Source: Chloroflexota bacterium
GTDB lineage: Bacteria; Chloroflexota; Anaerolineae; B4-G1
Assembly: GCA_011046405.1 (NCBI GenBank)
Contig: DSAR01000451.1
Span: 1 to 20,550 of the forward strand
Reading direction: 5' to 3'
Length of the DNA: 20,550 nucleotides
A program made the position numbers and the translations under genes. Shown here one piece after another: positions 14,285 to 20,550 of the stretch (its first letter is position 1; each line of letters starts with the position of its first letter). The notes beneath the pieces were generated by a model that was not told the origin of the DNA, did not search any database, and saw only the letters and a list, made by a program, of their open reading frames with translations.

Positions 14285-15619
14285 ATGACAACTGTACCCA
14301 CATCGCGCCGCCGAAATCTCTTGGCCAGCATCTGCACCATCACATTGGCCATCCTGGCCTGCAACGCACCGGGACGTTCCGTAACCCCGTCGGCGACGCT
14401 CACGCTCTCACCCCCCACAGCCCAGCTCTCGCCGACGCCCTTGCAGGGGGGCGAGACGACGGTCACCCCCAGTGAACCCTCACCGACGCAGACCCCGGTC
14501 CCCGACGTCGCCGGGCCGGGTGGCTGTACACTCAACGCCACCTACGTCGCCGACATCACCATCGCCGACAATGCCGAGTTTCAACCCGGCGCATCTTTCA
14601 CCAAGGTTTGGCGCATCCGCAACTCCGGCACGTGTACGTGGGAAGAGGGAACCCAACTCGTGGTCATCTCGGGGCACCAGATGAGCGACGTTGCCTCGGT
14701 CAATGTACCGCCGATTGTCCCGGAAGCGAGCACCGACGTCAGCGTGGATATGAAAGCCCCCTCGACGCCAGGCACGTACCGCTCCACCTGGCAGATGCAG
14801 GACGTCCATGGCGTCCGCTTCGGCTCCCAAATCTACGCCCAAATCATCGTACCCTCTCCCGCTACCGATACCCCAACGCCGACGACGACCCCAACGACGA
14901 CCCCGACGGCGACTCCCACCGAAGCGCCTGACGAAGATCCGCCCGATCTGGTCATCACCGATCTCAGAATCGACACCGACGATCCCCGCCAGGGTGTCCC
15001 ACTACACATCATCGTCGAGATCAAAAACCAGGGTGGTAGCACGGCCGAGAATTTCCGCTGGGCCTGGCGTGTGTGTATATCCGAGGGTTGCGATTACATC
15101 GAAGCGCCCGGCACGCTGACGTTGGAACCCAATGAAAAAGCAATCGCCCAAATGGAATATCTGTTCGCCGGATGGGCCAACTACACCACCGAAGCCTGGG
15201 CCGATTCTCGCAACGAGACCAATGAGGCAAATGAGGACAACAACAAGCGACAACTGACGATCCAGGTCAAACCGGGCATGCCAGATCTGATCATCTCAAG
15301 CATCGCCTTCGACCCTGATCCGCCCGTCCAGAATCAGAATGCCACCATAGAGGTGACGGTCAAGAACCAGGGATCGAAACCGGCCGGCGCATTCCACGTG
15401 GCATGGTGGGCCAGCGTCAGCGCGCCATCCCACGCCTGCTACTGGCCGGTCAGCGGACTCGCCGAAAACGAGAGCATCAGGCTCACCTGTTCCCACGCTT
15501 ACCCCAGTTGGTACGCGAATATCACCACCCGCGCCATCGCCGACGTCGAAGATAGCGTCGCCGAACTGGATGAGACGAACAACAGCCGAGAAAAACAGAC
15601 CGCCGTGGACAAGCCGTAA
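14285..15619 (+). CDS. Surface lipoprotein with NBR1-like Ig domain and two CARDB domains
   Basis: Residues 11-26 (NLLASICTITLAILAC) form a lipoprotein signal with the lipidated Cys at 26. A Thr/Pro/Ser linker leads to an Ig-like domain of the NBR1 central-domain type (about 81-190). It is recognisable by FQPGASFTKVWRIRNSGTCTW, written here only in part as KVWRIRNSGTCTW, and by PGTYRSTWQM. A TPTPTTTPTTTPTATPTEAP linker precedes two CARDB-type domains (about 219-328 and 333-438), each with the VEIKNQG or VTVKNQG signature and a DETNN or NEDNN end. Such modules act in adhesion or protein display; no enzyme motif is seen. The ATG at 14285 has AAGGAGG 8 nt upstream. An in-frame ATG at 14237 would put 16 charged residues before the signal and is rejected. 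Confidence 0.88.
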   Translation: MTTVPTSRRRNLLASICTITLAILACNAPGRSVTPSATLTLSPPTAQLSPTPLQGGETTVTPSEPSPTQTPVPDVAGPGGCTLNATYVADITIADNAEFQPGASFTKVWRIRNSGTCTWEEGTQLVVISGHQMSDVASVNVPPIVPEASTDVSVDMKAPSTPGTYRSTWQMQDVHGVRFGSQIYAQIIVPSPATDTPTPTTTPTTTPTATPTEAPDEDPPDLVITDLRIDTDDPRQGVPLHIIVEIKNQGGSTAENFRWAWRVCISEGCDYIEAPGTLTLEPNEKAIAQMEYLFAGWANYTTEAWADSRNETNEANEDNNKRQLTIQVKPGMPDLIISSIAFDPDPPVQNQNATIEVTVKNQGSKPAGAFHVAWWASVSAPSHACYWPVSGLAENESIRLTCSHAYPSWYANITTRAIADVEDSVAELDETNNSREKQTAVDKP

Positions 15620-15644
15620 CGCACGCGCGTTTTCGCCTGCATGG

Positions 15645-15658
15645 CCCGGTGAGCCGGG
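15645..15658 (+). terminator. Weak terminator-like hairpin after the lipoprotein gene
   Basis: CCCGG-TGAG-CCGGG, 25 bp after the stop, is followed by GTTTCTG. The stem is GC-rich but only 5 bp and the U-tract is poor, so this is tentative. Confidence 0.3.
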
Positions 15659-15711
15659 GTTTCTGTCAAGCGTACGCCTGAGACAAGCCCTGGCCACCGG
15701 GCGACCAAACG

Positions 15712-16053
15712 ATGGAAAATACGTACCAACACTTCTCAGATCTATTCCAAATCCTGTCCCATCCGGTCCGCCTGCACATCCTGGATGAGCTACGGCGAGA
15801 CGAGGCCTGCGTCTGCCACCTGCAGACGGTGTTGGACCGGCCGCAGGCCTACGTCTCCCAGCAACTGCGGGTGCTGCGGGAGGCGGACCTGGTCAGCGAC
15901 CGGCGGGACGGCCTGCTGGTCTACTACCGAATCAACGACCGGCAGGTCAAGCAACTGCTGGACGATTTCCTGGGTCCGGCCGGTGAGTCGGCGTGCCTGC
16001 CGGACTGCCCCTGCCCAAAATGTACACCCAACGAAGCGGAGGCAGGTGAGTAA
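15712..16053 (+). CDS. ArsR/SmtB-family metal-sensing transcriptional repressor
   Basis: A 113-residue winged-helix protein of the ArsR/SmtB class, whose dimers leave DNA on binding metal or metalloid. The fold is recognisable from FQILSHPVRLHILDEL, the recognition helix region AYVSQQLRVLREADLV (about 46-61) and the wing DGLLVYYRI. The CVC motif at residues 33-35 corresponds to the alpha-3 metal site of ArsR/CadC-type sensors. The C-terminal tail holds four more cysteines (C95, C99, C101, C104: CLPDCPCPKC), which could form a second metal site. No good Shine-Dalgarno precedes the ATG at 15712. The next gene, 74 bp downstream, encodes a GDT1-type cation transporter, so metal-dependent control of that gene is a sensible inference. 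The metal is unknown. Confidence 0.92.
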   Translation: MENTYQHFSDLFQILSHPVRLHILDELRRDEACVCHLQTVLDRPQAYVSQQLRVLREADLVSDRRDGLLVYYRINDRQVKQLLDDFLGPAGESACLPDCPCPKCTPNEAEAGE

Positions 16054-16080
16054 CCTGATCATGTCGCATTCGCCAACTCG

Positions 16081-16100
16081 GACTTCCGAGGTCTAGAAAG
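16081..16100. repeat. GACTTCCGAAGTC-family repeat, single copy
   Basis: GACTTCCGAGGTCTAGAAAG differs at one position from 4649-4667 over the shared 19 bases. It lies between the ArsR gene and the transporter gene, so it would be in their joint transcript or overlap a promoter or operator. It is a dispersed repeat first and only possibly an operator. Confidence 0.55.
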
Positions 16101-16127
16101 CAGTGCCGCAGAGCTTTTCACAGAAAC

Positions 16128-16757
16128 ATGAATGCTTGGATTTCCACCTTCGGATTGGTCTTCCTGGCCGAGTTGGGCGACAAAACCCAGCTGGCCGTCG
16201 TGACCCAAACGTGCAAATATCGCCGTCCCTGGCCCGTTTTCCTGGGCGCCAGCCTGGCCCTGACCGCCGTGACCGGCATCGGCGCCATCGGTGGCCGCGT
16301 GCTGGGCCAATGGATCCCGCCCCACGTCCTGCAGTACGTTGCAGCAGCGGCATTCGTGGTGATGGGACTGTTCATCGGGAAAGAAGCCTACCAGTCCAGA
16401 CCGGTGACGATGTCAGGGCATGATGGTATCTCGTTGGACACCAACGAGCCATCGTGTGCCGAGGAGAGCACGGCGGGTAGGCGTATCGGCTGGCAGGCCC
16501 TGATGTCGACGCTGGGCCTGCTCTTCGTCGCCGAGATGGGGGATAAAACTCAATTGGCCGTCTTGAGCCTGGCCGGGAAATCGGATACCCCGTGGGCGGT
16601 CTTCACCGGCGGCGCCCTGGCCCTGACGACGGTCACCGCCCTGGGCGTCATCGGCGGTCAGGGACTGTGCAAGATCATCCCGGAGCGGATCCTGCTGTGG
16701 ATCTCCGCCGCCGCCTTCGTGGTAATGGGGCTCCTGATGGGCACTGGGATCCTGTAG
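16128..16757 (+). CDS. UPF0016/GDT1 (TMEM165)-family cation transporter
   Basis: An integral membrane protein of 209 residues built from two homologous halves. Each half carries the family signature E-x-G-D-K-T: AELGDKTQLAV at 14-24 and AEMGDKTQLAV at 135-145. Each half has about three hydrophobic segments, and a hydrophilic loop (about 89-120) joins them. Family members export Mn2+ or exchange Ca2+/Mn2+ for protons, and bacterial examples protect against manganese excess. The ArsR-type repressor gene 74 bp upstream suggests metal-induced expression, although a repeat in the gap makes a simple operon uncertain. The ATG at 16128 has no strong ribosome-binding site. The first signature begins only 14 residues in, which leaves little room for a shorter start. 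Confidence 0.93.
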   Translation: MNAWISTFGLVFLAELGDKTQLAVVTQTCKYRRPWPVFLGASLALTAVTGIGAIGGRVLGQWIPPHVLQYVAAAAFVVMGLFIGKEAYQSRPVTMSGHDGISLDTNEPSCAEESTAGRRIGWQALMSTLGLLFVAEMGDKTQLAVLSLAGKSDTPWAVFTGGALALTTVTALGVIGGQGLCKIIPERILLWISAAAFVVMGLLMGTGIL

Positions 16758-16831
16758 CAAAAGATACGTCATCTTTTCACCCCCCACCAGGTTGGCCCTC
16801 ACCTCTCCCAACACCCAATCACCCAACTACC

Positions 16832-16923
16832 GTATCTTCTCAATAAGTAGGGGGAAGATGGGGTGTTTGCGGGCGGCAAAGCTGCCCGCAAACACCCCGC
16901 CCCCCGCTTTATTGAGATGATAC
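16832..16923. mobile_element. MITE-like element, copy 2, inverted, with 8-bp target-site duplication
   Basis: The ends are GTATCTTCTCAATAAG (16832-16847) and TTTATTGAGATGATAC (16908-16923). Each equals the opposite end of the copy at 4690-4799 at 16 of 16 positions, so the element is present in reverse orientation. CAACTACC flanks it directly on both sides (16824-16831 and 16924-16931). The interior is unrelated to copy 1: GGGGTGTTTGCGGGCGGC pairs with GCTGCCCGCAAACACCCC as an 18-bp stem with one wobble pair and an AAA loop. It sits between two convergent genes, and the duplication ends on the last base of the glpA-like stop codon. Confidence 0.87.
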
Positions 16924-16930
16924 CAACTAC

Positions 16931-18097
16931 CTAACCCGTCGGCAACAGCTCGAGATGGGTGCGACAGGGCTCGTCGACGCCCATCTTCTCACACACGAGA
17001 TCGATCGTGTCCTGGGCCATCAAGCGGAACGTGGTCACTTTGCCGCCGGTAATGGTGATGAAACCACCCAGACTGTCGAGTTGTTCGTGGTCCAGCACGA
17101 AGTGGTTTCGGCTGACCTCCCGTCCCGCTTCCACGCCCGCCAGATCTTCCGGCGGCTCGTACAGGGGACGGACGCCGGCGAAGCAACGCTGGATGTTCAT
17201 ATCCTCGATCACCGGCGCCATCTCCATTCCCTCTTCCAGCACCTTGTAAATTTCCCACTCATCGACACAGAAACTGTCGGGGTCGTCGACCGTCACCGAC
17301 GTGGTACCCAACACGATCGTTGTTCCGACGGGGACGATGATATCGCCATCGGAGGGGAAGCGACAGCGATTGATGACCCGTGTCACGGGGCGACTGTCCA
17401 GCACGACCATCGTGCCCTTGCTCAACACGATGGGTATCTCGATATCAGCGAGCCGGACAATTTGATCGGCCCAGGGGCCAGAGGCATTGACGACGTACTC
17501 AGCCCGGACCTGGTATTCGTCCCCACTGGTCTGGTCCACCGCCTGGACGCCGACGACGCGATCGCCTTCGCGTAAGAGCTCGGTGACCGGCGTGTAGAGA
17601 AAGAGACGAGCACCCAGCGCCCTGGCGGCGTTGACGCTGCCCAGACACAGATCCCATCCATCGACGCTGCCATCGGGCACGGCCACCGCCTGGCGCAGTT
17701 GGGGCGACAGGTTGGGCTCTTCCTTCAGGGCCTCCGTGCCGGAGAGCACCTCGGCAGGAATCCCCACATTCTCGCAACCCTGGAGAAAAATGGGCAGGAA
17801 CGCCTCGTCCTGGTCATCTAGGACGACGAAGAAACCGCCGGTATCCTCAATCGCCTGGGGCGCGATCTCCCGCAGGATTCGATTCTCCTGGATGCACTCT
17901 CGGGCTGTGGGCTGATCTTTCACAGCATAGCGTCCGCCACTATGCAACAGTCCGTGAAAATTACCCGTCGTGCCCTCTGAAAGATTGCCCCGCTCGAACA
18001 ACATCGCGTCAAAGCCCCGCATGGCCAGATCGCGCAACACCCCCGATCCCGTGATCCCGCCGCCGATGACGACGACCTGGGTTTCCAACTTTTTCAT
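16931..18097 (-). CDS. glpA: FAD-dependent glycerol-3-phosphate dehydrogenase, GlpA-like, without BFD-like domain
   Basis: The enzyme should oxidise sn-glycerol 3-phosphate to dihydroxyacetone phosphate with FAD. The N-terminal FAD motif VVVIGGGITGSGVLRDLAMRG (in part GGGITG at about 12-17) is followed by the GlpA-characteristic NFHGLLHSGGRYAV and TARECIQENRILREIAP. VINRCRFPSDGDIIVP, SGVRPL-like AGVRPLYEP and GGFITITGGKVTTFRLMA follow. These match E. coli GlpA closely from memory. At about 388 residues it stops where E. coli GlpA continues into the C-terminal [2Fe-2S]-binding BFD-like region. The natural TAG at 16931 predates the nearby MITE, because the original target also reads TAG. Upstream, 23 bp away, is etfA, not glpB or glpC, so electrons may pass to ETF. 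The ATG at 18097 fits AGAGG at 6 nt better than the ATG at 18100. A different 2-hydroxyacid-type substrate cannot be excluded. Confidence 0.85.
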   Translation of the reverse strand: MKKLETQVVVIGGGITGSGVLRDLAMRGFDAMLFERGNLSEGTTGNFHGLLHSGGRYAVKDQPTARECIQENRILREIAPQAIEDTGGFFVVLDDQDEAFLPIFLQGCENVGIPAEVLSGTEALKEEPNLSPQLRQAVAVPDGSVDGWDLCLGSVNAARALGARLFLYTPVTELLREGDRVVGVQAVDQTSGDEYQVRAEYVVNASGPWADQIVRLADIEIPIVLSKGTMVVLDSRPVTRVINRCRFPSDGDIIVPVGTTIVLGTTSVTVDDPDSFCVDEWEIYKVLEEGMEMAPVIEDMNIQRCFAGVRPLYEPPEDLAGVEAGREVSRNHFVLDHEQLDSLGGFITITGGKVTTFRLMAQDTIDLVCEKMGVDEPCRTHLELLPTG

Positions 18098-18120
18098 CAT
18101 CTACCTCTCATGACCATAAA

Positions 18121-19125
18121 TCATCCGCGCTGCTTTTCGACTACGGCCTTGGCCGCCTCGATCATGGGCGGCAAAACGTTCTGCCACTCGTCCACAATGC
18201 CGAGGTGAGCGACCTTGAAGATGGGCGCGTCCTCGTCCTTGTTGATCGCCACAATCGTCTTGGCCGATCCGGCCCCGGACATGTGCTGGGGCGCCCCGGA
18301 GATTGCAACGGCGACGTAGAGGTTGGGGGCCACGATCTTGCCGGTCTGCCCGACCAGGTGTGAATGCGGCACCCAGCCCATGTCGGCCGCCGGGCGCGAT
18401 CCACCGACCGCTGCATTCAAGACGTTGGCCAATTCCCGCAAGATTGCGAAATTTTCCTCCTCTTCCATTCCTCGTCCACCGCTCACGATGATGTCGGCCT
18501 GGTCCAGGCTGAGCCCCGCGTATTCCGCCTCCTCGACGATCCGGTCGACCAGGGGAACTAGCGGCGTGATCGACGCCAGGTCGATTTCCAGAGTTTGCGT
18601 CTCTCCCGTGCGGTCTGGATCTGCCGGAAGCGGCTCGAAGGCCAGGGAACGTGTCGTGGCTAACTGCACGCCATCTCCCTGGATGAGCATGTAGGCCATC
18701 GCTTTGCTCCCGTAGACGGGGCGCAACCAACGAATGGCGCCATCTTGGACGTCGAAACCGGTGCAGTCGGTGACAATGCCGGTTTGCAGGCGATAAGCCA
18801 GGCGCGGGGCCACGTGCCCACCGCTGAAATCGTCGTGGGGGAAGAGAATGACGTCGGGCGAAACCTGTTGTACGACCGTTTCGAGAATCGCCAATGCGAC
18901 ATCTCCTTCCGGGTAGGCTAAATCGGGGTGGCTGACGACGAGCACGTCATCGGCGCCATGGTGTATCAAGTGCTCGGCGTGGGGCTCTACGTCGGCGCCT
19001 ATGAGGAGCGCGTGCACGCGGGCGTCACCCGATCGTTGGCCCAGATCCCGTGCGGCGGCCAAAAGCTCCAGGGCCGAGGCCGGGAGGGTATCCGTTGAAG
19101 CCGTAATAAACGTTAGAATATCCAC
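18121..19125 (-). CDS. etfA: Electron transfer flavoprotein, alpha subunit
   Basis: ETF alpha binds FAD and, with the beta subunit, shuttles electrons between flavin dehydrogenases and a quinone or other acceptor. The 334-residue length is normal. The N-terminal domain (about 1-190) is followed by the FAD-binding C-terminal domain with VSGGRGM (about 214-220), VGGSRPAADMGW (240-251), HLVGQTGKIVAPNLYVAV (in part QTGKIVAPNLY) and ISGAPQHMSGAGSAKTIVAI, ending in NKDEDAPIFKVAHLGIV. The start is a GTG at 19125 with only a weak, distant AAGG site, so it is less certain. The glpA-like gene follows at 23 bp. The etfB gene is upstream but separated by an unusual 402-bp repeat-filled gap. Whether this ETF is bifurcating cannot be told here. 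Confidence 0.95.
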   Translation of the reverse strand: MDILTFITASTDTLPASALELLAAARDLGQRSGDARVHALLIGADVEPHAEHLIHHGADDVLVVSHPDLAYPEGDVALAILETVVQQVSPDVILFPHDDFSGGHVAPRLAYRLQTGIVTDCTGFDVQDGAIRWLRPVYGSKAMAYMLIQGDGVQLATTRSLAFEPLPADPDRTGETQTLEIDLASITPLVPLVDRIVEEAEYAGLSLDQADIIVSGGRGMEEEENFAILRELANVLNAAVGGSRPAADMGWVPHSHLVGQTGKIVAPNLYVAVAISGAPQHMSGAGSAKTIVAINKDEDAPIFKVAHLGIVDEWQNVLPPMIEAAKAVVEKQRG

Positions 19126-19195
19126 GGTCTTATCACTTCACCTTTCCAAAATCACGAGTCGCTCTCTGGATCACGAATGCCACGAATGGACGAAT

Positions 19196-19267
19196 GCCAC
19201 GAATTTTGCTTTTCTATTCGTGAAATTCGTGCAAACCTGTCCTGAGCGTAGTCGAAGGATTCGTGGC
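19196..19267. repeat. GCCACGAAT-bounded dispersed repeat, copy 2
   Basis: The unit runs from GCCACGAAT (19196-19204) to ATTCGTGGC (19259-19267), and its last 35 bp are identical to 4956-4990. Extra CACGAAT units precede it from 19172. It occupies the start of the gap between etfA and etfB. Confidence 0.75.
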
Positions 19268-19330
19268 AGAGAAAGCCTCAACTGCGTAACGCCTAACCTG
19301 GACGGTAACATTTTAGTTCTATGAGCAATT

Positions 19331-19388
19331 GCTCGGGCCGGTCTCTGACCGTGCCCGAAGGTGGCTCGGTCGGGAGACCGGCCACAGC
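19331..19388. repeat. GGCCGGTCTC hairpin repeat, free-standing copy
   Basis: This is the same unit as 4719-4776, with GGCCGGTCTC pairing with GAGACCGGCC and a single-base bulge. No GTATC ends or 8-bp duplication surround it, so here it stands outside the MITE. It lies in the etfB-etfA gap. Confidence 0.75.
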
Positions 19389-19454
19389 GCCAAGTGAGTT
19401 TTTTTGGCTCAGGAGTTCCTTGAATTGGAACCTGCTCACAAGACTGAAGTGTTA

Positions 19455-19519
19455 CCCTGGACGAGCCAGAAACCAAAAGGAACACTGACGGCAAATTCTT
19501 ACTCGACGAAACCTGAGGG
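19455..19519. repeat. 82-bp-family element, shortened copy next to the etfB stop
   Basis: The block GAGCCAGAAACCAAAAGGAA followed by GCAAATTCTTACTCG matches the family core, but the second hairpin arm is missing. The ends CCCT and AGGG may be a degraded terminal stem. It lies 8 bp past the etfB stop on the transcript side. Confidence 0.6.
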
Positions 19520-19527
19520 ACGCGGCG

Positions 19528-20331
19528 TCAGATGAGTTTCTCTTCCTGGAGACGCAACACCAGGTTCTGCGCCTTGTCCGCCCCGGTCTCCCCCTCGATG
19601 ATCTCGCACACCATGTCTCGCTCCGGGATGAAAATCTCGTCCATGACGATTTTCGCGGCCGAGGGCTCAAAGCCCAGATCGTCGGCCGACCAGACCGGTA
19701 TCTCGGCCTTCCGCGCTTTCATCATCCCGCGCACCGAGGCGTAACGGGGTACGTTGCTCTCGTCGTTGGTGACGGTGAGCACGGCGGGCAAAGGGATTTC
19801 CAGGATGTCGTATCCGACGTCGGTCGGGCGTCGCGCCCGGACTTTGCCATGCCCCGGATCTACGTTGGCGAGCAGTGTGGCGCACGGGAGTTGCATCTCT
19901 TCCGCCAGGAACGGCCCCACCAGACCCAGTTCCACGTCACCGGCCTGACGACCGCACAGGATGACGTCCACGGGCTGTTCTGGGTCTACGTCGCCCATTT
20001 TTTTCAGCGCGGACGCCAGGATACGGGCCTTGCCGAAAGCGTCGGCATCTTCAAAAGCGGGGTCTGTCACGCGGATGGCGTGCTCGGCGCCCATGGCCAA
20101 CGCCTGATGCAGGGATTCCTCGGCCTCCTCGCCGCCGATGGTGACGACGGTCACCCGGCCCTCCGTCTTCTCACGCAATTGCAAGGCGATCTCGATGGCC
20201 ACCTCGTCGTAATCGCTGATGACCAGCGGCTGCCTGCCGCGGACCTGTTGCTGCGTCTCGGGATCGATCTCAAATAAGTGGGGCGGCACCTCGGGATCGA
20301 TCACCTGTTTCATGCACACGACAATATGCAC
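19528..20331 (-). CDS. etfB: Electron transfer flavoprotein, beta subunit
   Basis: ETF beta pairs with the alpha subunit and binds a nucleotide (AMP in ordinary ETFs, FAD in bifurcating ones). At 267 residues it is of normal length. It begins MHIVVCMKQVIDPEVPP. The adenine-nucleotide region DVILCGRQAGDVELGLVGPFLAE (in part GRQAGDVELGLVGP, about 127-140) is intact, as is the LPAVLTVTNDESNVPRYASV region where ETF beta has its conserved NEPRYPS-like segment. The GTG at 20331 has GAGAGG 7 nt upstream. Downstream come a short repeat, a 402-bp gap and etfA on the same strand. Two perfect tandem repeat units lie 33 bp upstream of its start. Confidence 0.95.
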   Translation of the reverse strand: MHIVVCMKQVIDPEVPPHLFEIDPETQQQVRGRQPLVISDYDEVAIEIALQLREKTEGRVTVVTIGGEEAEESLHQALAMGAEHAIRVTDPAFEDADAFGKARILASALKKMGDVDPEQPVDVILCGRQAGDVELGLVGPFLAEEMQLPCATLLANVDPGHGKVRARRPTDVGYDILEIPLPAVLTVTNDESNVPRYASVRGMMKARKAEIPVWSADDLGFEPSAAKIVMDEIFIPERDMVCEIIEGETGADKAQNLVLRLQEEKLI

Positions 20332-20363
20332 TTTGCCACCTCTCTCTACAAACCTCTGTATCT

Positions 20364-20527
20364 CCTAACCCAGACAGAGCCGGAACCAAAAGGAATTATC
20401 GCTAGCAAATTCTTGCTCGCCGTGCAAGAATCTTATCGGTTAGGGCCTAACCCAGACAGAGCCGGAACCAAAAGGAATTATCGCTAGCAAATTCTTGCTC
20501 GCCGTGCAAGAATCTTATCGGTTAGGG
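20364..20527. repeat. Two perfect tandem units of the 82-bp palindromic element
   Basis: Units 20364-20445 and 20446-20527 are identical over 82 bp, and CCTAA starts again at 20528. Each begins CCTAACC and ends GGTTAGG (plus G), so its ends can pair. Each also contains an internal hairpin ATTCTTGC-TCGCCGT-GCAAGAAT. The conserved block is ACAGAGCCGGAACCAAAAGG. CCTAA stands before, between and after the units, so a 5-bp duplication is possible. The array lies in the leader or promoter region of etfB. Confidence 0.85.
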
Positions 20528-20550
20528 CCTAAAAAGAGGGGGAACCGGGA

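Noticed and set aside
16054..16127. Manganese (yybP-ykoY) riboswitch before the GDT1 gene
   Set aside because: The 74-bp gap is too short and contains a dispersed repeat; no conserved riboswitch core was seen.
16931..18097. Truncation of the glpA-like gene by the adjacent MITE
   Set aside because: The target duplication shows that the pre-insertion sequence already carried the TAG stop, so the short C terminus is native.

Overview
This is a roughly 20.5 kb, GC-rich bacterial chromosomal window. The best taxonomic guess is Chloroflexota, Anaerolineae-like. That guess rests on long multi-PAS histidine kinases, a Chloroflexota-style lipoprotein with an NBR1-like Ig domain plus CARDB domains, a secreted peptidase ending in an 'LYLP' tail, frequent GTG starts, and many short palindromic dispersed repeats. 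It is an inference; no rRNA gene is present to settle it.

Layout. (1) 1-1400, minus strand: a ParA-type ATPase gene followed by the N-terminal part of an acidic, disordered protein that runs off the left edge. (2) 1800-4600, minus strand: two exported cell-surface hydrolases, an Amidase_2/PGRP-type N-acetylmuramoyl-L-alanine amidase and an M14 zinc carboxypeptidase. (3) 4600-5530: a repeat-rich spacer, then a complete tmRNA gene (ssrA) on the plus strand with a clear promoter, a readable 20-residue tag ending LAA and a strong terminator. (4) 5566-13981, minus strand: a compact four-gene operon, tlyA - GAF histidine kinase - lepA - 1.5k-residue multi-PAS/GAF histidine kinase. It has a TTGCAC-17-TAGAAT promoter and ends at the terminator shared with the convergent tmRNA gene. 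(5) 14000-16760, plus strand: a lipoprotein preceded by fifteen 7-bp tandem repeats, an ArsR-family metal sensor and a GDT1/UPF0016 cation transporter. (6) 16931-20331, minus strand: etfB, etfA and a GlpA-like FAD glycerol-3-phosphate dehydrogenase that lacks the C-terminal iron-sulfur (BFD-like) domain. This looks like an ETF-coupled flavoprotein dehydrogenase unit.

The most novel material is between the genes. Two copies of a small MITE-like element (4690-4799 and 16832-16923) lie in opposite orientation. Their end sequences are identical, each is flanked by a perfect 8-bp target-site duplication, and they carry completely different internal hairpins. A second family of about 82 bp occurs at 2578, 19455 and as a perfect tandem pair at 20364-20527. 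It has terminal stems that vary in a compensatory way, and one copy overlaps the amidase ribosome-binding site. Three more families recur: a GCCACGAAT-bounded repeat, a GGCCGGTCTC hairpin and a GACTTCCGAAGTC palindrome. Four of the families crowd into, or next to, the unusual 400-bp gap between etfB and etfA. No transposase, CRISPR array, tRNA or rRNA gene was found.
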